In this document: positions 45,656 through 58,010 of the stretch, one piece after another | Numbering within the stretch: position 1 is the first letter of the stretch | Layout: each line of letters starts with the position of its first letter | Assembly: GCF_910594005.1 (NCBI RefSeq) | Contig: NC_057835.1 | Location: 51,856,001-51,920,000 of the forward strand | Direction of reading: 5' to 3' | Source of the DNA: Cervus elaphus | Lineage: Eukaryota; Chordata; Mammalia; Artiodactyla; Cervidae | DNA length: 64,000 bases | Program-made: the position numbers and the translations under genes | Notes under the pieces: generated by a model | What the model was told of the DNA's origin: nothing | The model's input: only the letters and a program-made list of their open reading frames with translations | Databases searched by the model: none

Positions 45656-47070
45656 TTTAAAATAATTAAAAAAAACTAAATAAAAAGAATATTATGCATA
45701 TTATACATGTAAAGTATTAATAATGATATTTATTCTTAAAAAGTTTCAGGGAGTTGATTTGCATGTCTTTTGCAGGGATATTTTTCATCTTACCACATAT
45801 AATTATGATATTCAATGATTATTACTTGACTATTAAATCAATTTAACAAATGGAAATGAAGTCTTTCACAATCATTAAAATATATTCCTTAAATGCACTA
45901 TATAGGTTAGACAAATTTTATAAATTTTATAACTGTTTAAAAATCTGCCAGATGATATGTCTACCTACTCCTCTGAAATCCTGCACATCCCTTTCATAAG
46001 TCATAGAGCTTAAAACTATCTCAGTTGCTGGAGGTCGGTTACTGTCTTTCCTTGCCTCTAGGTACAGCTACATGTGTGAGAGGTATCTATTCTGTTCTTA
46101 AGGTCTCCAGCAAAAGAGATTGTATAACCTCTCCCAGCAACACATTTTGGCATTTCAAACACTGAATATTTAAAGTCTAACTCTTACATTCCAGAGGCAT
46201 GGGAAATAGCAAAAGCTTTACAACTTGCACATTTACTGAAAAGTTCCAACAGTTGATATAGTGGACAGCATAGATGAGGCAAATAAGGAAAACCAGAATG
46301 ATGAACAGACTTCTTTTTTATATTATCACTGATACTATGAAACTCAGATACAGTTTGGGAGAGGGATATGTATGATCTTGCTTTTTCCTAGTCTTTTGAG
46401 AAAAAAAATATTTCCCCTTAAAAAACAAAACAAAAAAACAAAACAACTTTAGCTTAAGGTGATTGAAAAATATATGAAGACAGACTTTCAAATTCATTTC
46501 ACTCTTGCAAATGTTTGTCTCTAATGAAGAGAAGAGGGAATGATGCTGGGGTAAAGGAGGACCAAAAGCAAATACAGAAACGAAAGTTAAGCACAAAATA
46601 ATTTAGTTGTTCTAACTCTTAAACCATATAGAAAGTTCGATGATTCCACTTTATAAGATATAAAATGAGGATAGATATGTTAAAATTCTCTGGTATTTTA
46701 TAAAATGAAAGGAATTTAATCTAGAATGTAATTATTTAATAGCAAAGCAACTCTTGCTCAACATATTTTATCTCCTTTATATTCTCAGGTACTAACATAA
46801 TTTCCACAGCTACATGGCTCCATCAACATTCCACCATGTTCTCAAGGCAAAACTATTACGTGATTCACTGTCTTTGGAAATCAGTGATTTTGTAAATAAC
46901 TGCTTGGTATATTATTTCAGAAATTGTGCAGGGTGTGGTATGGCTATTCTACCTTCAGAATAAAAGCAGAAAAGGAATATTCTAGGTGGTTCTGGGCCAC
47001 TATCTAAGTGTGATAAAAGTGGAAATGTTTTTCTATATTTCTGTATCCTTGAGATTCAATACAAAGTAAT
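45656..47070. other. Unrecognised stretch
   Basis: About 1.4 kb without recognised elements except A-rich runs at 46403-46445. The 92-codon minus frame 46318-46596 has no motif. Confidence 0.4.
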
Positions 47071-47110
47071 ACAATCTACTCATCTGTAATACAATCTACT
47101 CATCTGTAAT
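47071..47110. repeat. 20-base tandem duplication
   Basis: acaatctactcatctgtaat occurs twice in direct succession, immediately upstream of a SINE. Confidence 0.95.
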
Positions 47111-47112
47111 GT

Positions 47113-47333
47113 GTGCCTGTGTGCACAGTTGCTCAGTCATGTCCGACTCTTTGTGACCCCATGGACTGTAGTCTGCCAGGCTCTTCTGTACATGGAAGTT
47201 TTTAGGCAAGAATACTGGAGTGGGTTGCCATTTCCTCCTCCAGGGTATCTTCCAGACCCAGGGATTGAACCTGCATCTCCATGCTGCTCCTGCTTTGGCA
47301 GGCAGATTCTTTACCACTGAGCCATCTGGGAAG
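47113..47333 (-). mobile_element. Bov-tA SINE, minus strand
   Basis: The reverse complement reads gacttcccagatggctcagt from 47333. Includes a tgctgct-bearing internal variation at 47280-47292. Confidence 0.93.
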
Positions 47334-47639
47334 TCACCTAAAACTCTTTTAAAAGTTTTTCTGAGAACTTTTTTTGAGAAAGAATTGAGTTGAATTCTGA
47401 GTGGTTCTTGATTATAGTATAAATTGTCTATCATTTCTTATATGTATCTTGCTTACAATCACTGTATTTAATGTGATTAATTCAACTCTCTTGATTTTTA
47501 AAAAGTGATCATAGTATGGCATTGTGCCTAATCTTTGATGAAACTGCTTAAACATTGTACTTGAAAGAATGCTGTATAGATAGCATGTCCCTCAGTTATC
47601 ATGCAGCATATGATCAATTTAAAGAAAGTGTTAAATCTA
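47334..47639. other. Unrecognised spacer
   Basis: Nothing recognised. Confidence 0.4.
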
Positions 47640-47768
47640 AAGAAAGCGAAAGTCACTCAGTCGTGTCCAACTCTTTGCGACCCCAAAGTATTGGGAGTTT
47701 CAGCTTCAGCATCAGTCCTTCCAATGAATATTCAGGACTGATTTCCTCTAGGATGGACTGTCTTATAA
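47640..47768 (-). repeat. Chimeric Bov-A SINE / BovB fragment
   Basis: 47640-47687 is antisense Bov-A 3' sequence (gcgaaagtcactcagtcgtg). From 47688 the sequence switches without a break to antisense BovB coding sequence (caaagtattgggagtttcag to tttcctctaggatggactg). Confidence 0.88.
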
Positions 47769-50700
47769 ATTAGTCTGGATGTGGAGGGATGGGGGAAGGA
47801 GACTGAGGAGGGTAAGAAACTGTGAACAATGGAATATCTTTTTTCATGATAATGCTCATAGGAAAATTGTCCATTTCTACCTGAATATTAGGTATAGATG
47901 AACATGTTTTGAATTGCAAATATAAAAGACATGCAGTCAATTCCTCAGTTGCAAAGTCTTTACTTTAAATATTCTTCTGTAAGTTAGTTTAGGATAACAG
48001 ACTATTTTAAATGATGGCAAGTTTCCCAGCAAAATAGTAAAACTTCTTTTCAGTGTAGAGAAATTGTTATTACTTACTAAAGTCTCTGAACATAGACAAT
48101 AATCCAGGACAAATCTCAATCCATTGTTCACTTTTTAATATCTTTCTTTTTAATTCTTCATCTTGAAGATCCAAAGGATTGGCCAGCTTGCTTCCCTTAC
48201 ACTTTCCTTATTATGTTTGACCTTATTATGTTTGGCATGTTTTCTTAAATAAGTTGAGTAGGTTGAACAGGAGCAGTAAACCTAGGCAATGAGACAGAAA
48301 TTTACGCAGCAGGAGAAGCATTTGGGGAAATGATAGTGAGAGACCATGTGGGTTTTCTAGTACATCATCCCTTTCCTTTAAGCACCACCACTCCACACCC
48401 AAAAATACGACTTTGGATTATTTTTTAATGTTGTTTTGTAAACAGTGGTATCTGTAATAGCAGAAGAAAACGGGAAAATAAAAAGAAAATCCTGTTTTGA
48501 ATATGAGGAGTAAACAAAATGTGTATAAATCCTTGAATAAGTGCTCACTCTACTGGGGAAGTCATGTCTCAGAGCCACTGACATGCAAGGACTATTTGGT
48601 TAAAGCCATAAACTATACAAATACACCATAGGCAGTTCACAGTCTTGAGAGCAAGATCATCGGTCCAAAATAAACTGCTTTGTATATAAAATGTTCATAG
48701 AAAGAATGGCAATAAATCAGATAAACACATGATTTTTAAAATTTTACTACAGACTGTGATTTCTTCTCAAAATGAATGAAATCCTTGTTTTGAGTAATCG
48801 TGATAGGTTATCAGAGAAAATTATACTAAATGGCATATAAAGGCAGGTCATATTGAATAAAATATTTGTTGTCACTGGGAGAATAGATGTGATTCACATG
48901 TCAGGATGATGTCGTCAGGACCCAGGAATGACTTATAACAAAGGATTAGTTCCTTAACAGATTGAGGGAAAATTGATACTACAGGAAGAATATCACCTAG
49001 GGCAGCTTCGCAAACTGACGAAAATGGCTTTACAAATGGTAAAAGTATGAGAAGGAAATATTTAAGGCCCCAGACCAACTCTTTTATATATGTCTTGGTT
49101 CTCTGACTCAAACGTATAAATTACTGAACATATACTGATGTCATCCGAGCAACGAAATGTCTCAGTAAAGGTTTTGGAATTATGTTTTGTAATCATGGCA
49201 GTTCGCATATTGAAATTATTTTCGCTTCAGTGTGTTATTTTATTAAGGGTTATCTTAGGAAATAAAATTCATCAAGGAAGGGAGGATGTGAAATGACAGG
49301 TATGGCAGTCAGTCTGATCCCTTAATTCGTAAGGTAGGGGTTAGGATTTGGCTAATTGCCTTCTTCCACAACCTATGAAATGGAGAGTATAAAATTTTTA
49401 TAAAATACATTAATTGAATGTTTAAGATTTCACTTTAGTGCTCTTCTACTTGGTCATTTGCTGGAGAGCTGAGGATCTAGGAAAGAATCAAGAACTGCAG
49501 TGTTGTGTCAGCAGATTCTAACTAATCTAAGGAGGGGGGAGGGGAAATAGATTTATTCATATAGAACATATTTTAAATATGCTTGCAATGCTTACAAAAA
49601 AAAAACATAGGAAATAAAGAAACTGTGATGGATCTTTACTTACCACTTTTGATCACCAAAAATAACATATGATCATGAAAAGCCAGGAGGAAGAGAGCCT
49701 ACTTTTAATTTAAAGCTTTAAGCCAAAAGAATGAAAGGATCTTTTGTAGCTGATATGTGGAATAAATTAGCTCATAAGTCTAGGGGTTTCTGCACTGGAG
49801 ATGGGGCTGAAGACTGCAAATAAATAATGTGATTTTTTTCAGCTTCACCTCTCTGCATTTTTCTTCTTAAATGACAGGTGCAGTAGATGCCTGAACAAGA
49901 TCTTTTAATATCCTCAAAACTAAAGAGTACACACAAAAAGTAAGGACTTTTTTTCACATGACATATGTTGGAAATATCTCCAGGTTGAAATACTACTAAG
50001 TCATGAACTTCCTGATGTTATCCTACTTAGGTACTGCATTTTCTAAATTCTGAGGCAGAGTTTACCTAACAGAGGAAAAGAATAACAAGGCAAAGTATCA
50101 TACTGATCAAGGTCAGATGCACTAATTAAAATCAGTTCAAAGTCTAAAAGTGAATAACAAGCAAAATAGCAAAAATATTTGTCTTCAGAGAAAATAGTCA
50201 ATTTGAAGGTAAGTAGACTTTATCACTGAGGTGAGAAGGTTGGAAATTCTTTTAAAAGTATCTAAGAATACTTTCTGTTAACTTTATTTTTTTAAGATTT
50301 AATATTATTTTTTTTCCCTAGATTTAAAATTTAACTGTTTACCCTGAAGAAAATGTCTTGACACTTCTGGAAAACTGACAGACGGGTATGATCAATAAGA
50401 AAAATGTGACGACTCCATCACTGAGACACTTTGGAAGCTCCTAGTCATGTCTAAAAATTTTCTTGCCAAAATTTCGCATTTAAAAAGTAAGTAAAACTAG
50501 GCAAACAGAACAATAATTCAGTGAATTCTAAGTTAATTATAAAATTATATAGCATGGAATGCTAAAACCAGACCATTCAGATGAAAAACAATCATAATAA
50601 TCACACGGAACTTTCTTAGCAAGGGCTAAAGTGACCATGGAAGTTAGAGAAATAATCATGCAGAGGAAATATGCCAATAATAGGAGAACAAACTAGTACA

Positions 50701-51836
50701 CAAAACTGGAGAAAATTACATCTAACATTATTATGACAGAGCCTAATAAAGAATTCCATGATTAAAGTGAAAACCATTCATTCTGTAGCTGTATGTTGCA
50801 GATGATACTTTATTGTATGAAACATGATAAGTTTTTAGCAATGCAAATATTTATAAAATTAAACATTTATTTTTCAAGTAAAAAAATGTCCTTAGAAAGC
50901 AATATTTCATAAACTTGGTTGCACTTCAGCTTGATCATTAAAAAAAAAAATTCTGAGGTTCCACTATGGGTCTGATGACTGAAACTTTCCTTTGGTGAAA
51001 GTTTGATTTTAAGTCTGTGATTTAAAACCAAACAATCAGCAAACAAGCAACAAAAGTTCTCTAAGGACCAATGTTCTTAAACTCTCTTCTTGTGTTGCTC
51101 ATTTTTCCATATCTTTTAGGTTTTATATCTGTATATAGTCAATTTCTTGCAGTATCTTGCTGTGAATCTGATAAATTTGCTTTCACAGTACTAGAAACTT
51201 AATATTATATCTTCTCAGACACTACTACTATCCAAGTGGGAAAAAAGTACAAAAATGACTACAGAGAGTTTATTGGTATGTTGGTACTTTTTCAGGTTAT
51301 CATTCATTTGTGAAAAATAAATAGTCAAGAGTCAAGTTAATAGAAGGTACTTTGGAAGATTTGAAGTCCTTCAGGAATGCATTATTTAATGAATTTTTTC
51401 CATTCTACAAGATCTATGGAATTCCCAAACTATGGTAGGTGCAAGGGTATGTGTTGGGTATAGACTACATAATACTCTTTTCTCCCATGGAGTTTTTATT
51501 ATAGAGTTCAGGTTTCCTTATAAGTCTTAAGATTGCCATTGGTGCTGTTTTTTTGTTTGTCTTGATTTTCTAAACCTGAGGCTGATTGAAGAGAGTATGT
51601 AGCCAGCAGTATCTGTAACATAAATTAGTTATAAGCTCTGTGATTTGGCTGACAGCAGGAGCAGATCACATCAGTGTTTGCTGGTTTGTGTCATGGTTAG
51701 CATTATTCTGACTCCAGAGCAAGCAAACACTCACAACTTCAGACTAGTGTTACCTAGCCAGCAGATATTTTCAGGCAGTTATAACATTACATAGCTTCCA
51801 GTGTATGTACATATGCACTTGAATACATACATACAA

Positions 51837-51839
<3 letters not shown>
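47769..51839. other. Longest repeat-poor stretch
   Basis: About 4.1 kb of AT-rich sequence in which I recognise no SINE, LINE or LTR. Longest frames are 80 codons or fewer and have no motif. A9-A11 runs at 49595-49605 and 50939-50950. The area around 50905-51040 vaguely resembles an old hAT-type MITE but was not accepted. No exon signature found. Confidence 0.45.

Positions 51840-51868
<29 letters not shown>
51840..51868. repeat. (TG)n microsatellite
   Basis: An uninterrupted gt run of about 14 units. Confidence 0.97.
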
Positions 51869-51873
<5 letters not shown>

Positions 51874-51887
51874 TCTCTTCTGCCTGT

Positions 51888-51964
51888 GCTTTGCTTTCTC
51901 TTTTCTCTCTCTCTCTCTATATATATATATACATGTATATATATATATACATATATATACATGA
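51888..51964. repeat. Compound (TC)n(TA)n simple repeat
   Basis: A tctct run at 51898-51918 is followed by several ta runs broken by tacatg units. Confidence 0.95.
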
Positions 51965-52044
51965 GTGGGTTTTTTGTTCTGTTTTACTTTTCTCGTGATC
52001 ATTTCAGTGGACAAAAACTGCCATGTCAGATTGACATGTCTGTC

Positions 52045-52300
52045 TATCAGGGTGACTCTAGGCCATTTAAGAAATATAATCAAGGAGGTGATATGATCAG
52101 ATTGCATTTTTAGGATCACTTTGGCAGCAGTGTGAAGGATGGCGTAGAAGCTATGCTTTTAGAGTCAGGGAAAACATTCAGTCTTTATTTGATTGTCCAG
52201 GTGAGAAATAAGGCAATTCTATGGAGCTGAAGAGAATGTTGTTCAAGATATTTTTATGAGACAGAACTAATTGTTGTCAAGGAAATAAAATTATGGGGCG
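52045..52300 (-). repeat. L2 LINE remnant, minus strand
   Basis: Antisense L2 order: ctaggccatttaagaaatat, aggtgatatgatcagattgc, ggatcactttggcagcagtg, ttgtccaggtgagaaataag. Confidence 0.6.
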
Positions 52301-52645
52301 GGTGGGGTTTTGCTGGGAGGGTTTGCTAATATAAAGGAGGGTTTTAAGAGTTTTCCTCTTGAGTAAACTGGTTGATGTAGAAGTCACTCCCTGGAAAAGG
52401 AATATGGGTGACAGAAGGCAGAGTTGTTCTTAAGGAAAGAGTGGCAAAGACTATTTTGAGCTTGCTAAATTTGTGGTTTTTAATATGGCAGCAATTGATT
52501 AAATGGATGAATTTTCAGCAAGCACTTGATTAAATGAATCTGTCTCAAAAAGAGAAATGCATTGGAAATACAGTTTTGGGAGTTACCAGAATAGAAATTA
52601 AAATTATAGGTGTTCCTGAAGTCAACAAGGAAAAAGATACATGCT
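52301..52645. other. Probable continuation of old L2-related sequence
   Basis: No clear family. Contains gagcttgctaaatttgtgg at 52458-52476. Nothing coding. Confidence 0.35.
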
Positions 52646-52657
52646 AAAAATAAAGAA

Positions 52658-52974
52658 ACCATCTGCCTATGCCGGAGACGTGGGTCCGATCCCTGATCCA
52701 GGAAGATCCCACATGCTGCAGAGCAACTAAGCCCTGTGCCACAGTTGTGGAGCATGAGCTGTGGAGCTCAGAAGGAGCAGCTTCTGAAGCTTGCATGCGC
52801 TAGAATCCAGGCTCCACAACCATGGGAAGCACTCAACAAGGAGCCACTGCAATGAGAAGCCTGCACGCTACAGCTAGAGGAGCCCCTGCTCGCCACAACT
52901 AGAGAAAAGCCCATGCAGCAGTGAAGACCCAGCACAGCCAAAAATAAATAAATAAAATTATTTTAAAAATAAAT
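52658..52974 (+). mobile_element. Long tRNA-Glu-derived SINE (CHR-1/ART2A-type)
   Basis: 5' truncated head (atctgcctatgccggagacg), then gggtccgatccctgatccag and a long body with repeated ccacaac...ag units to an aaataaataaataaaa tail. Perfect 12-base duplication aaaaataaagaa at 52646-52657 and 52975-52986. Confidence 0.93.
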
Positions 52975-52986
52975 AAAAATAAAGAA

Positions 52987-54989
52987 CCCAAGGACAGGGA
53001 TTTGGAGAACATGAACAAAGACCAACTTTTATGTTGGTTGAAGTTTATGAAAAAATATGCAGTTGAAAAAGGTTTGAATTGTTGGAAAAGAGTTGAGAGA
53101 ATACTTGAATGTAAGCTGAAAAAGTGGGAGATATTTTAATAGACTTTTCAGAAAAGTGTAAATATTTGCTACTTCATATCATACCAACAGTTATAGTAGA
53201 ACCCTAAATCTTATCAAGAAACTGTTATATTAAAATGTGCTGATCTTCCTTTCATTCTCATTGTATTATTTACATGAGTACATGTATGTTGATTACCTGG
53301 ATTACATGATTTTTTGTATGAAATAATCGTCCTTGATCATTTGAAAAACAGTGGTTCACAGTCATGCATATCTTCCAAATATGGTCATATTTTAATACAG
53401 AATGTGGAAAATTACTTTTGTTGATACCATTACAATTTGACCAGAAAATTCTTTAAGTGTTGGCAAGCTGTTAGTCTCAGGGTGACAGGTACAAGGTTTT
53501 CAAGACTAACCTTCTCTTAAAAGATCAGATTTTACCATTAGCAATGATTCTGTTAAGGCCTTTTAACTTTTTGAAGTGACAGGCTTAGTTTGTTCTTTTG
53601 TGGGGAGACACTCTGCCAAATACCCAGATCTGGATAACCATTGTTTACCGGCCATTCTTTTAAGGAAGAATTAAAAGAAGCTGCTGCTTCACCTAGCAAC
53701 TCAATTGTACATATGCTTTTCCACCAAGAAACTCTCCAATTTTTGTACCTAAAGACAATGCTCATATTTCCGTACCTGGCAGAGGTGTACTTTATGGGTA
53801 CTTTCTATTTCATCATAAAGAATTTTAAAAGGACACATTTGTAAGAATTCTCATTTAGTATAATTTATAAATTTTACTGCTTCATCAGGACCTTCCTAAG
53901 TAAACTTTATTGTTTTTTTTTTCAAGAGAGTATGGTAAAGTGAAAATTAAAAATACATCCTACTATAGTTTGTTAACAGTCACAATTCATGCTTTTTTCC
54001 TTCACCAATTCCTTTCCAACTTCAGTACATCCAGCACAAAAAAGCAATAACATCACAGTGTTTTGATAAACTTTGACTTTATGGAACCCTGAAAACATCT
54101 GAGAGATACACAGGAATCCATTGACCACACTATGAAAATGACTGAAAAATAATCTAGACAAGATGCAAATATTAAACAGAAGGAATGAAAGAAACATGTG
54201 AATGTTTTTTGCTCTTTATATACAAGAGTAAAGTAAAGAGATTATATCTAGGTGAAATCTTATCTTAAGACAAAATAATAGAAAACATGATTTTACTAGG
54301 TGCCTTTCAGGACTAAGATTGTTGTTTAAGAGTAAAGATAAAAGCAAATAAAGTAAAACGGGCAAAGTTCTTTATTCTGTCATCTTCTTTTATGACATAT
54401 AGCGTATGTCTTTTATGACATATAGCATATATGCTAAACATTTCCAGGCCTCTTTGACTTTTCTATTCTTTTGAATGTGCTAAGCAGTCCTTCATCTAGA
54501 ACTGGTATTATGTACCATTCATTACTGCCGGTGTTACATGGGAAAGCTGCTTGGACATCTTAGGCACAGCTGCCTTATCGTCTCTCAGAACTCATTTTCT
54601 CCTAATTTTCTTAAAAAATGTCAATTGTTATCCATTCTCAATTCCTTATATGGACCAAGTTACTCAGCTGCATTGAAATGTGTTCAGAGAGCTCACAATG
54701 GCCAATAACAATTAAACAAATTCTAGATATAAAGTAAGAGCCTTGGGTGTGTATATGTGCTGATCTTGCACACAAACTATATATGTGCTTGTGTATTGTG
54801 CTGTATGTGCTTGTGACCTGAGTACAAAAGAATTTCTGTCCACAATATTTGTGTTTTGAGATAAATTGTTATCTATAGTGTTTAGGTTACTTACAGACAT
54901 ATAAAAAGAGAATATTTAATGATTATTTTTTACAATCTGCTTTTTTATAGTTAACATATAAAATTATTTCACACTTTAAGTAATTATCT
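52987..54989. other. Long unrecognised stretch
   Basis: About 2 kb, AT-rich. The opposing frames at 53553-53844 and 53973-54197 show no motif. T-run at 53913-53921. A 23-base tandem duplication at 54387-54432. Confidence 0.4.
54387..54432. repeat. 23-base tandem duplication
   Basis: cttttatgacatatagc followed by gtatgt or atatat occurs twice in a row. Confidence 0.9.
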
Positions 54990-55395
54990 GTATTAGCCAT
55001 GGCTTCCAGAGAACTGTAACCAAGAGTAGATTATATAAAAACTCACTCATATGTACAGAGAGAGGGAGATTTTAAAGAACTGGCTTGCACAATTGTGGGA
55101 GTCAGTGAGTCCAAAATTTGTAGGACAGACCAGTGGGACAGACTGGAAACTCAGTGAGTCTTTGATGCTGCAGTATTGAAACATAATTTCTTTTCAGGGA
55201 AAAGTGTTTTGCTCTTAAGACCTTCAACTGATTAGGTGAGGCCCACCTTACCAATCAAGGGTAATCTCCTTTACTTAAAGTCAACCAAAGTTAAGCACAT
55301 CTAAAAAATACAACATCTTCATTAGTGTTTAATAAAACAACTGGGTACTATTGCATAGTCAAGTTGCTACCTGAGACTAATCATCCACCACCAAT
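54990..55395 (-). repeat. Ancient LTR/LINE-type interspersed repeat
   Basis: Order matches a widespread mammalian repeat: ggcttccagagaactgtaac, a ttaaagaactggcttgcac block, ccttcaactgattaggtgag, cccaccttaccaatcaaggg, and agtcaagttgctacctgag. Family not fixed; a MaLR-type LTR is most likely. Confidence 0.55.
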
Positions 55396-57107
55396 GGGAT
55401 CTGTGATGGACAGGAGCAGTCTCTTCTGCAACATTTCTTGGTTGTTATATATGCATTCCAATATCACTTTTTAATCCAGGACAAGGTCTAAAACTAGACT
55501 TTGAGATAATTGTATCCCAAGGGGAATGAAGTAGGACACCACTTTGGGTCATGGATTCTTTGGCTTTATTTTGAGAAAGAAGAATTGAGGTGGCAACATT
55601 CTTTCTCACATTTAGGAGATGGAGATTATTCTCAAGTAAAACCTTAAATGTCTGTGCTTAGAGTACCTTGTACTGGTAAGATATAGTTACAATGAATCCC
55701 TTCAGTATTGGAATAATTTCATGAAATGGATGTTTTATTTTAATAAATAGAGCTAGGGCAGCCTAGTAAGAGCTTGAGGGAAAGAGTACGGAGCCAAGCA
55801 AAACAGAACAGCAAGTCACTTTCTGTTGTTTGCTAATAATGATCCATTTATCCTTTCACCCTTGCGGGAGTTCTCTGCTTAGTTTCCTTATATTCTTAAT
55901 CCCAGAAAGTGTCCCATTTCCGGCTGACATACTTTTGTTCCTCCGGGAAACAAAGTACCTCTTAAAGAATCTGCCTGGAAATCTCATGCTTATTTTCCTT
56001 GCGAGCCTTGGCTTTGAACTTTGTGCTTCCCCTGACCCTCTCCACTGCCGCTCAAACCTCAGGAAGATTACAACTGTTCAATTTGCAGCCACAGAGCATT
56101 TACAGTTTTGTTTTTATTATTAGAAAGTGAGTGATTTATGATTTGCAATATTAAAACATTATTTTTTGGTTACCAAGTAACAGAGAGAAACATTAATGAC
56201 CTAAAAAAAAAGTCATATGAATTTGGACAAACCACTCCAGCAGTCATGAATCAGCAGTTTGAATACAATATATTATAAAGAAGTATCTGGATAAATCAAT
56301 ATAAATGATGTTATTTATTCCCATTGCATAAATTATTAAATCATGTATACTAAGTTGATTGTACTTTAAAGATATTGAATTTTAATATAATAATAACTGC
56401 TAAGTTATGTTTTAAAAATAGTAATTGTGGTTCAAGACTTAAAGGTACCATAATTGAAATCAGTGGCAGTCCAGGTAGACAGTTTTTGCAAAATATAAAG
56501 TAAGAGCATGATAGTCATTCAAAATTTGCCATAACTTGTGGTTCTGAGTTTTCAGGTTGACAACAGTGTCAAGATTTCATCCTTTCAAAATTCCTAAGAA
56601 ACGAAGTTTTCTCAACTCATACAGATAACTGTATGGGTTCTCTTACTTGGTATGACAATAGTCTTAACTGAAGAAGAATTAAATTGGCAGCACAGATGTA
56701 TTTAGAGTCTTATCGGTAGAATGCACAAAAATCAGTGGTGGCATGTGATACGAATACAGATGATACACTTCTATACAAGGCCAGCTGAATGAGATTCTTG
56801 CTTCAAACACCGAATTTATATTTTAACTCATTGTGACATGCTGAAAAACAATGTGCCTAAATTTTATACTAATAATTATCTCTTCAGGTTCATAGTTATA
56901 ATTTAACCTATACCATCAAATTATGGTTATTGCTTATTTGCTGTAAACCAAATGTTATCATCTTTATCACATTATCTAAAATATTTTTATTATACTACAT
57001 ATTAAAACAGCCTAAATATTCAGCAGATCAATTTATGTATAAATTATTTTATAAATTAAATAGGCATTAACAATTATTCTTAAAAATAGATGAATATAAA
57101 TTATAGT
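55396..57107. other. Unrecognised stretch including a GC-richer island
   Basis: 55830-56123 is less AT-rich than its surroundings and carries a 97-codon plus frame without recognisable domain or signal. The rest is AT-rich. No repeat family assigned. Confidence 0.4.
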
Positions 57108-57303
57108 TGTGAGAAAGAGCCTGTGGTCCGTGTCCCCCATGTCCTTTGCCTGCCTTTTCTCTCTGGAAAATCTTAGGCAAAGAATAAGTTTAACCAGAGA
57201 AGTGAAAACATGCCGAAACGAAGGAAAACAGTCAAAGGAGACCAAACAACAGCGATGTAGTCAGTAAGTAGTGTGAAAGATGTTTAGTTCATTCTCAAGG
57301 GCT

Positions 57304-57573
57304 GCTGCTGCTGCTGCTGCTAAGTTGCTTCAGTCATGTCCGACTCTGTCCAACCTCGTAGACGACAGCCCACCAGGCTCCCCCATCCCTGGGATTCTTC
57401 AGGCAAGAACACTGGAGTGGGTTGCCATTACCTTCTCCAATGCATGAAAGGGAAAAGTGAAAGTGAAGTCGCTCAGTCGTGCTCAGACTCCATGGACTGC
57501 AGCCTACCAGGCTCCTCCATCCATGGGATTTTCTAGGCAAGAGTACTGGAGTGGGTTGCCATTGCCTTCTCCG
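57304..57573 (-). mobile_element. Bov-A2 dimeric SINE inserted in an LTR
   Basis: Six ctg units at 57304-57321, two Bov-A monomers with the gaaagggaaaagtgaaagtg linker. Perfect 11-base duplication tctcaagggct at 57293-57303 and 57574-57584. Confidence 0.96.
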
Positions 57574-57689
57574 TCTCAAGGGCTATAGATATTTGAGCCA
57601 TATCCCGTGAACTGTCTTTTAGATACTGAAACCTCCACCAGGTGAATTAAGTTAACAACGTAATGGCCAGGCTCTATCTATGACTTGTG

Positions 57690-58010
57690 CTATGTTGGGC
57701 TTAGTCGCTCAGTTGTGTCCAACTTTGCGAACCCATGAACTCTAGCCCACCAGACTCCTCAGTCCTTGGAATTCTCCAGGCAGGAATACTGGAGTGGATG
57801 CCATTCCTTTCTCCAGGGGATCTTCCCAGCCTCCAGGGATCAAACACAGATCTCCTGCATTGCAAGAAGATTCTTTACTGACTGAGCCACCGGGGAAGCC
57901 CAAGAATGCTGGAGTGGCTAGCTTATCCCTTCTCCAGGGGATCTTCCCGATCCAGGAATTGACAGCATTGTAGGGGGATTTTTTACCAGCTGAGCTATCA
58001 GGGAAGCCCA
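57690..58010 (-). mobile_element. Bov-tA SINE with a second partial copy in tandem
   Basis: 57694-57899 is a full minus-strand Bov-tA. 57900-58010 repeats its head half (aagaatgctggagtggctag, then ctccaggggatcttcccgat, then agctatcagggaagccc). Either a partial duplication or two insertions at one site. Confidence 0.9.

Noticed and set aside
50905..51040. Possible old hAT-type MITE (cacttcagcttgatcat and gaggttccactatgggt)
   Set aside because: Only a loose resemblance, with no terminal inverted repeats or 8-base duplication found.
51771..52119. Frames rich in Tyr-Ile and His-Thr repeats
   Set aside because: They translate the TG/TA microsatellites and are not proteins.
56680..56740. Possible snRNA pseudogene (ggcagcacagatgt)
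   Set aside because: Only a few bases resemble the U6 start; the rest of the RNA is absent.
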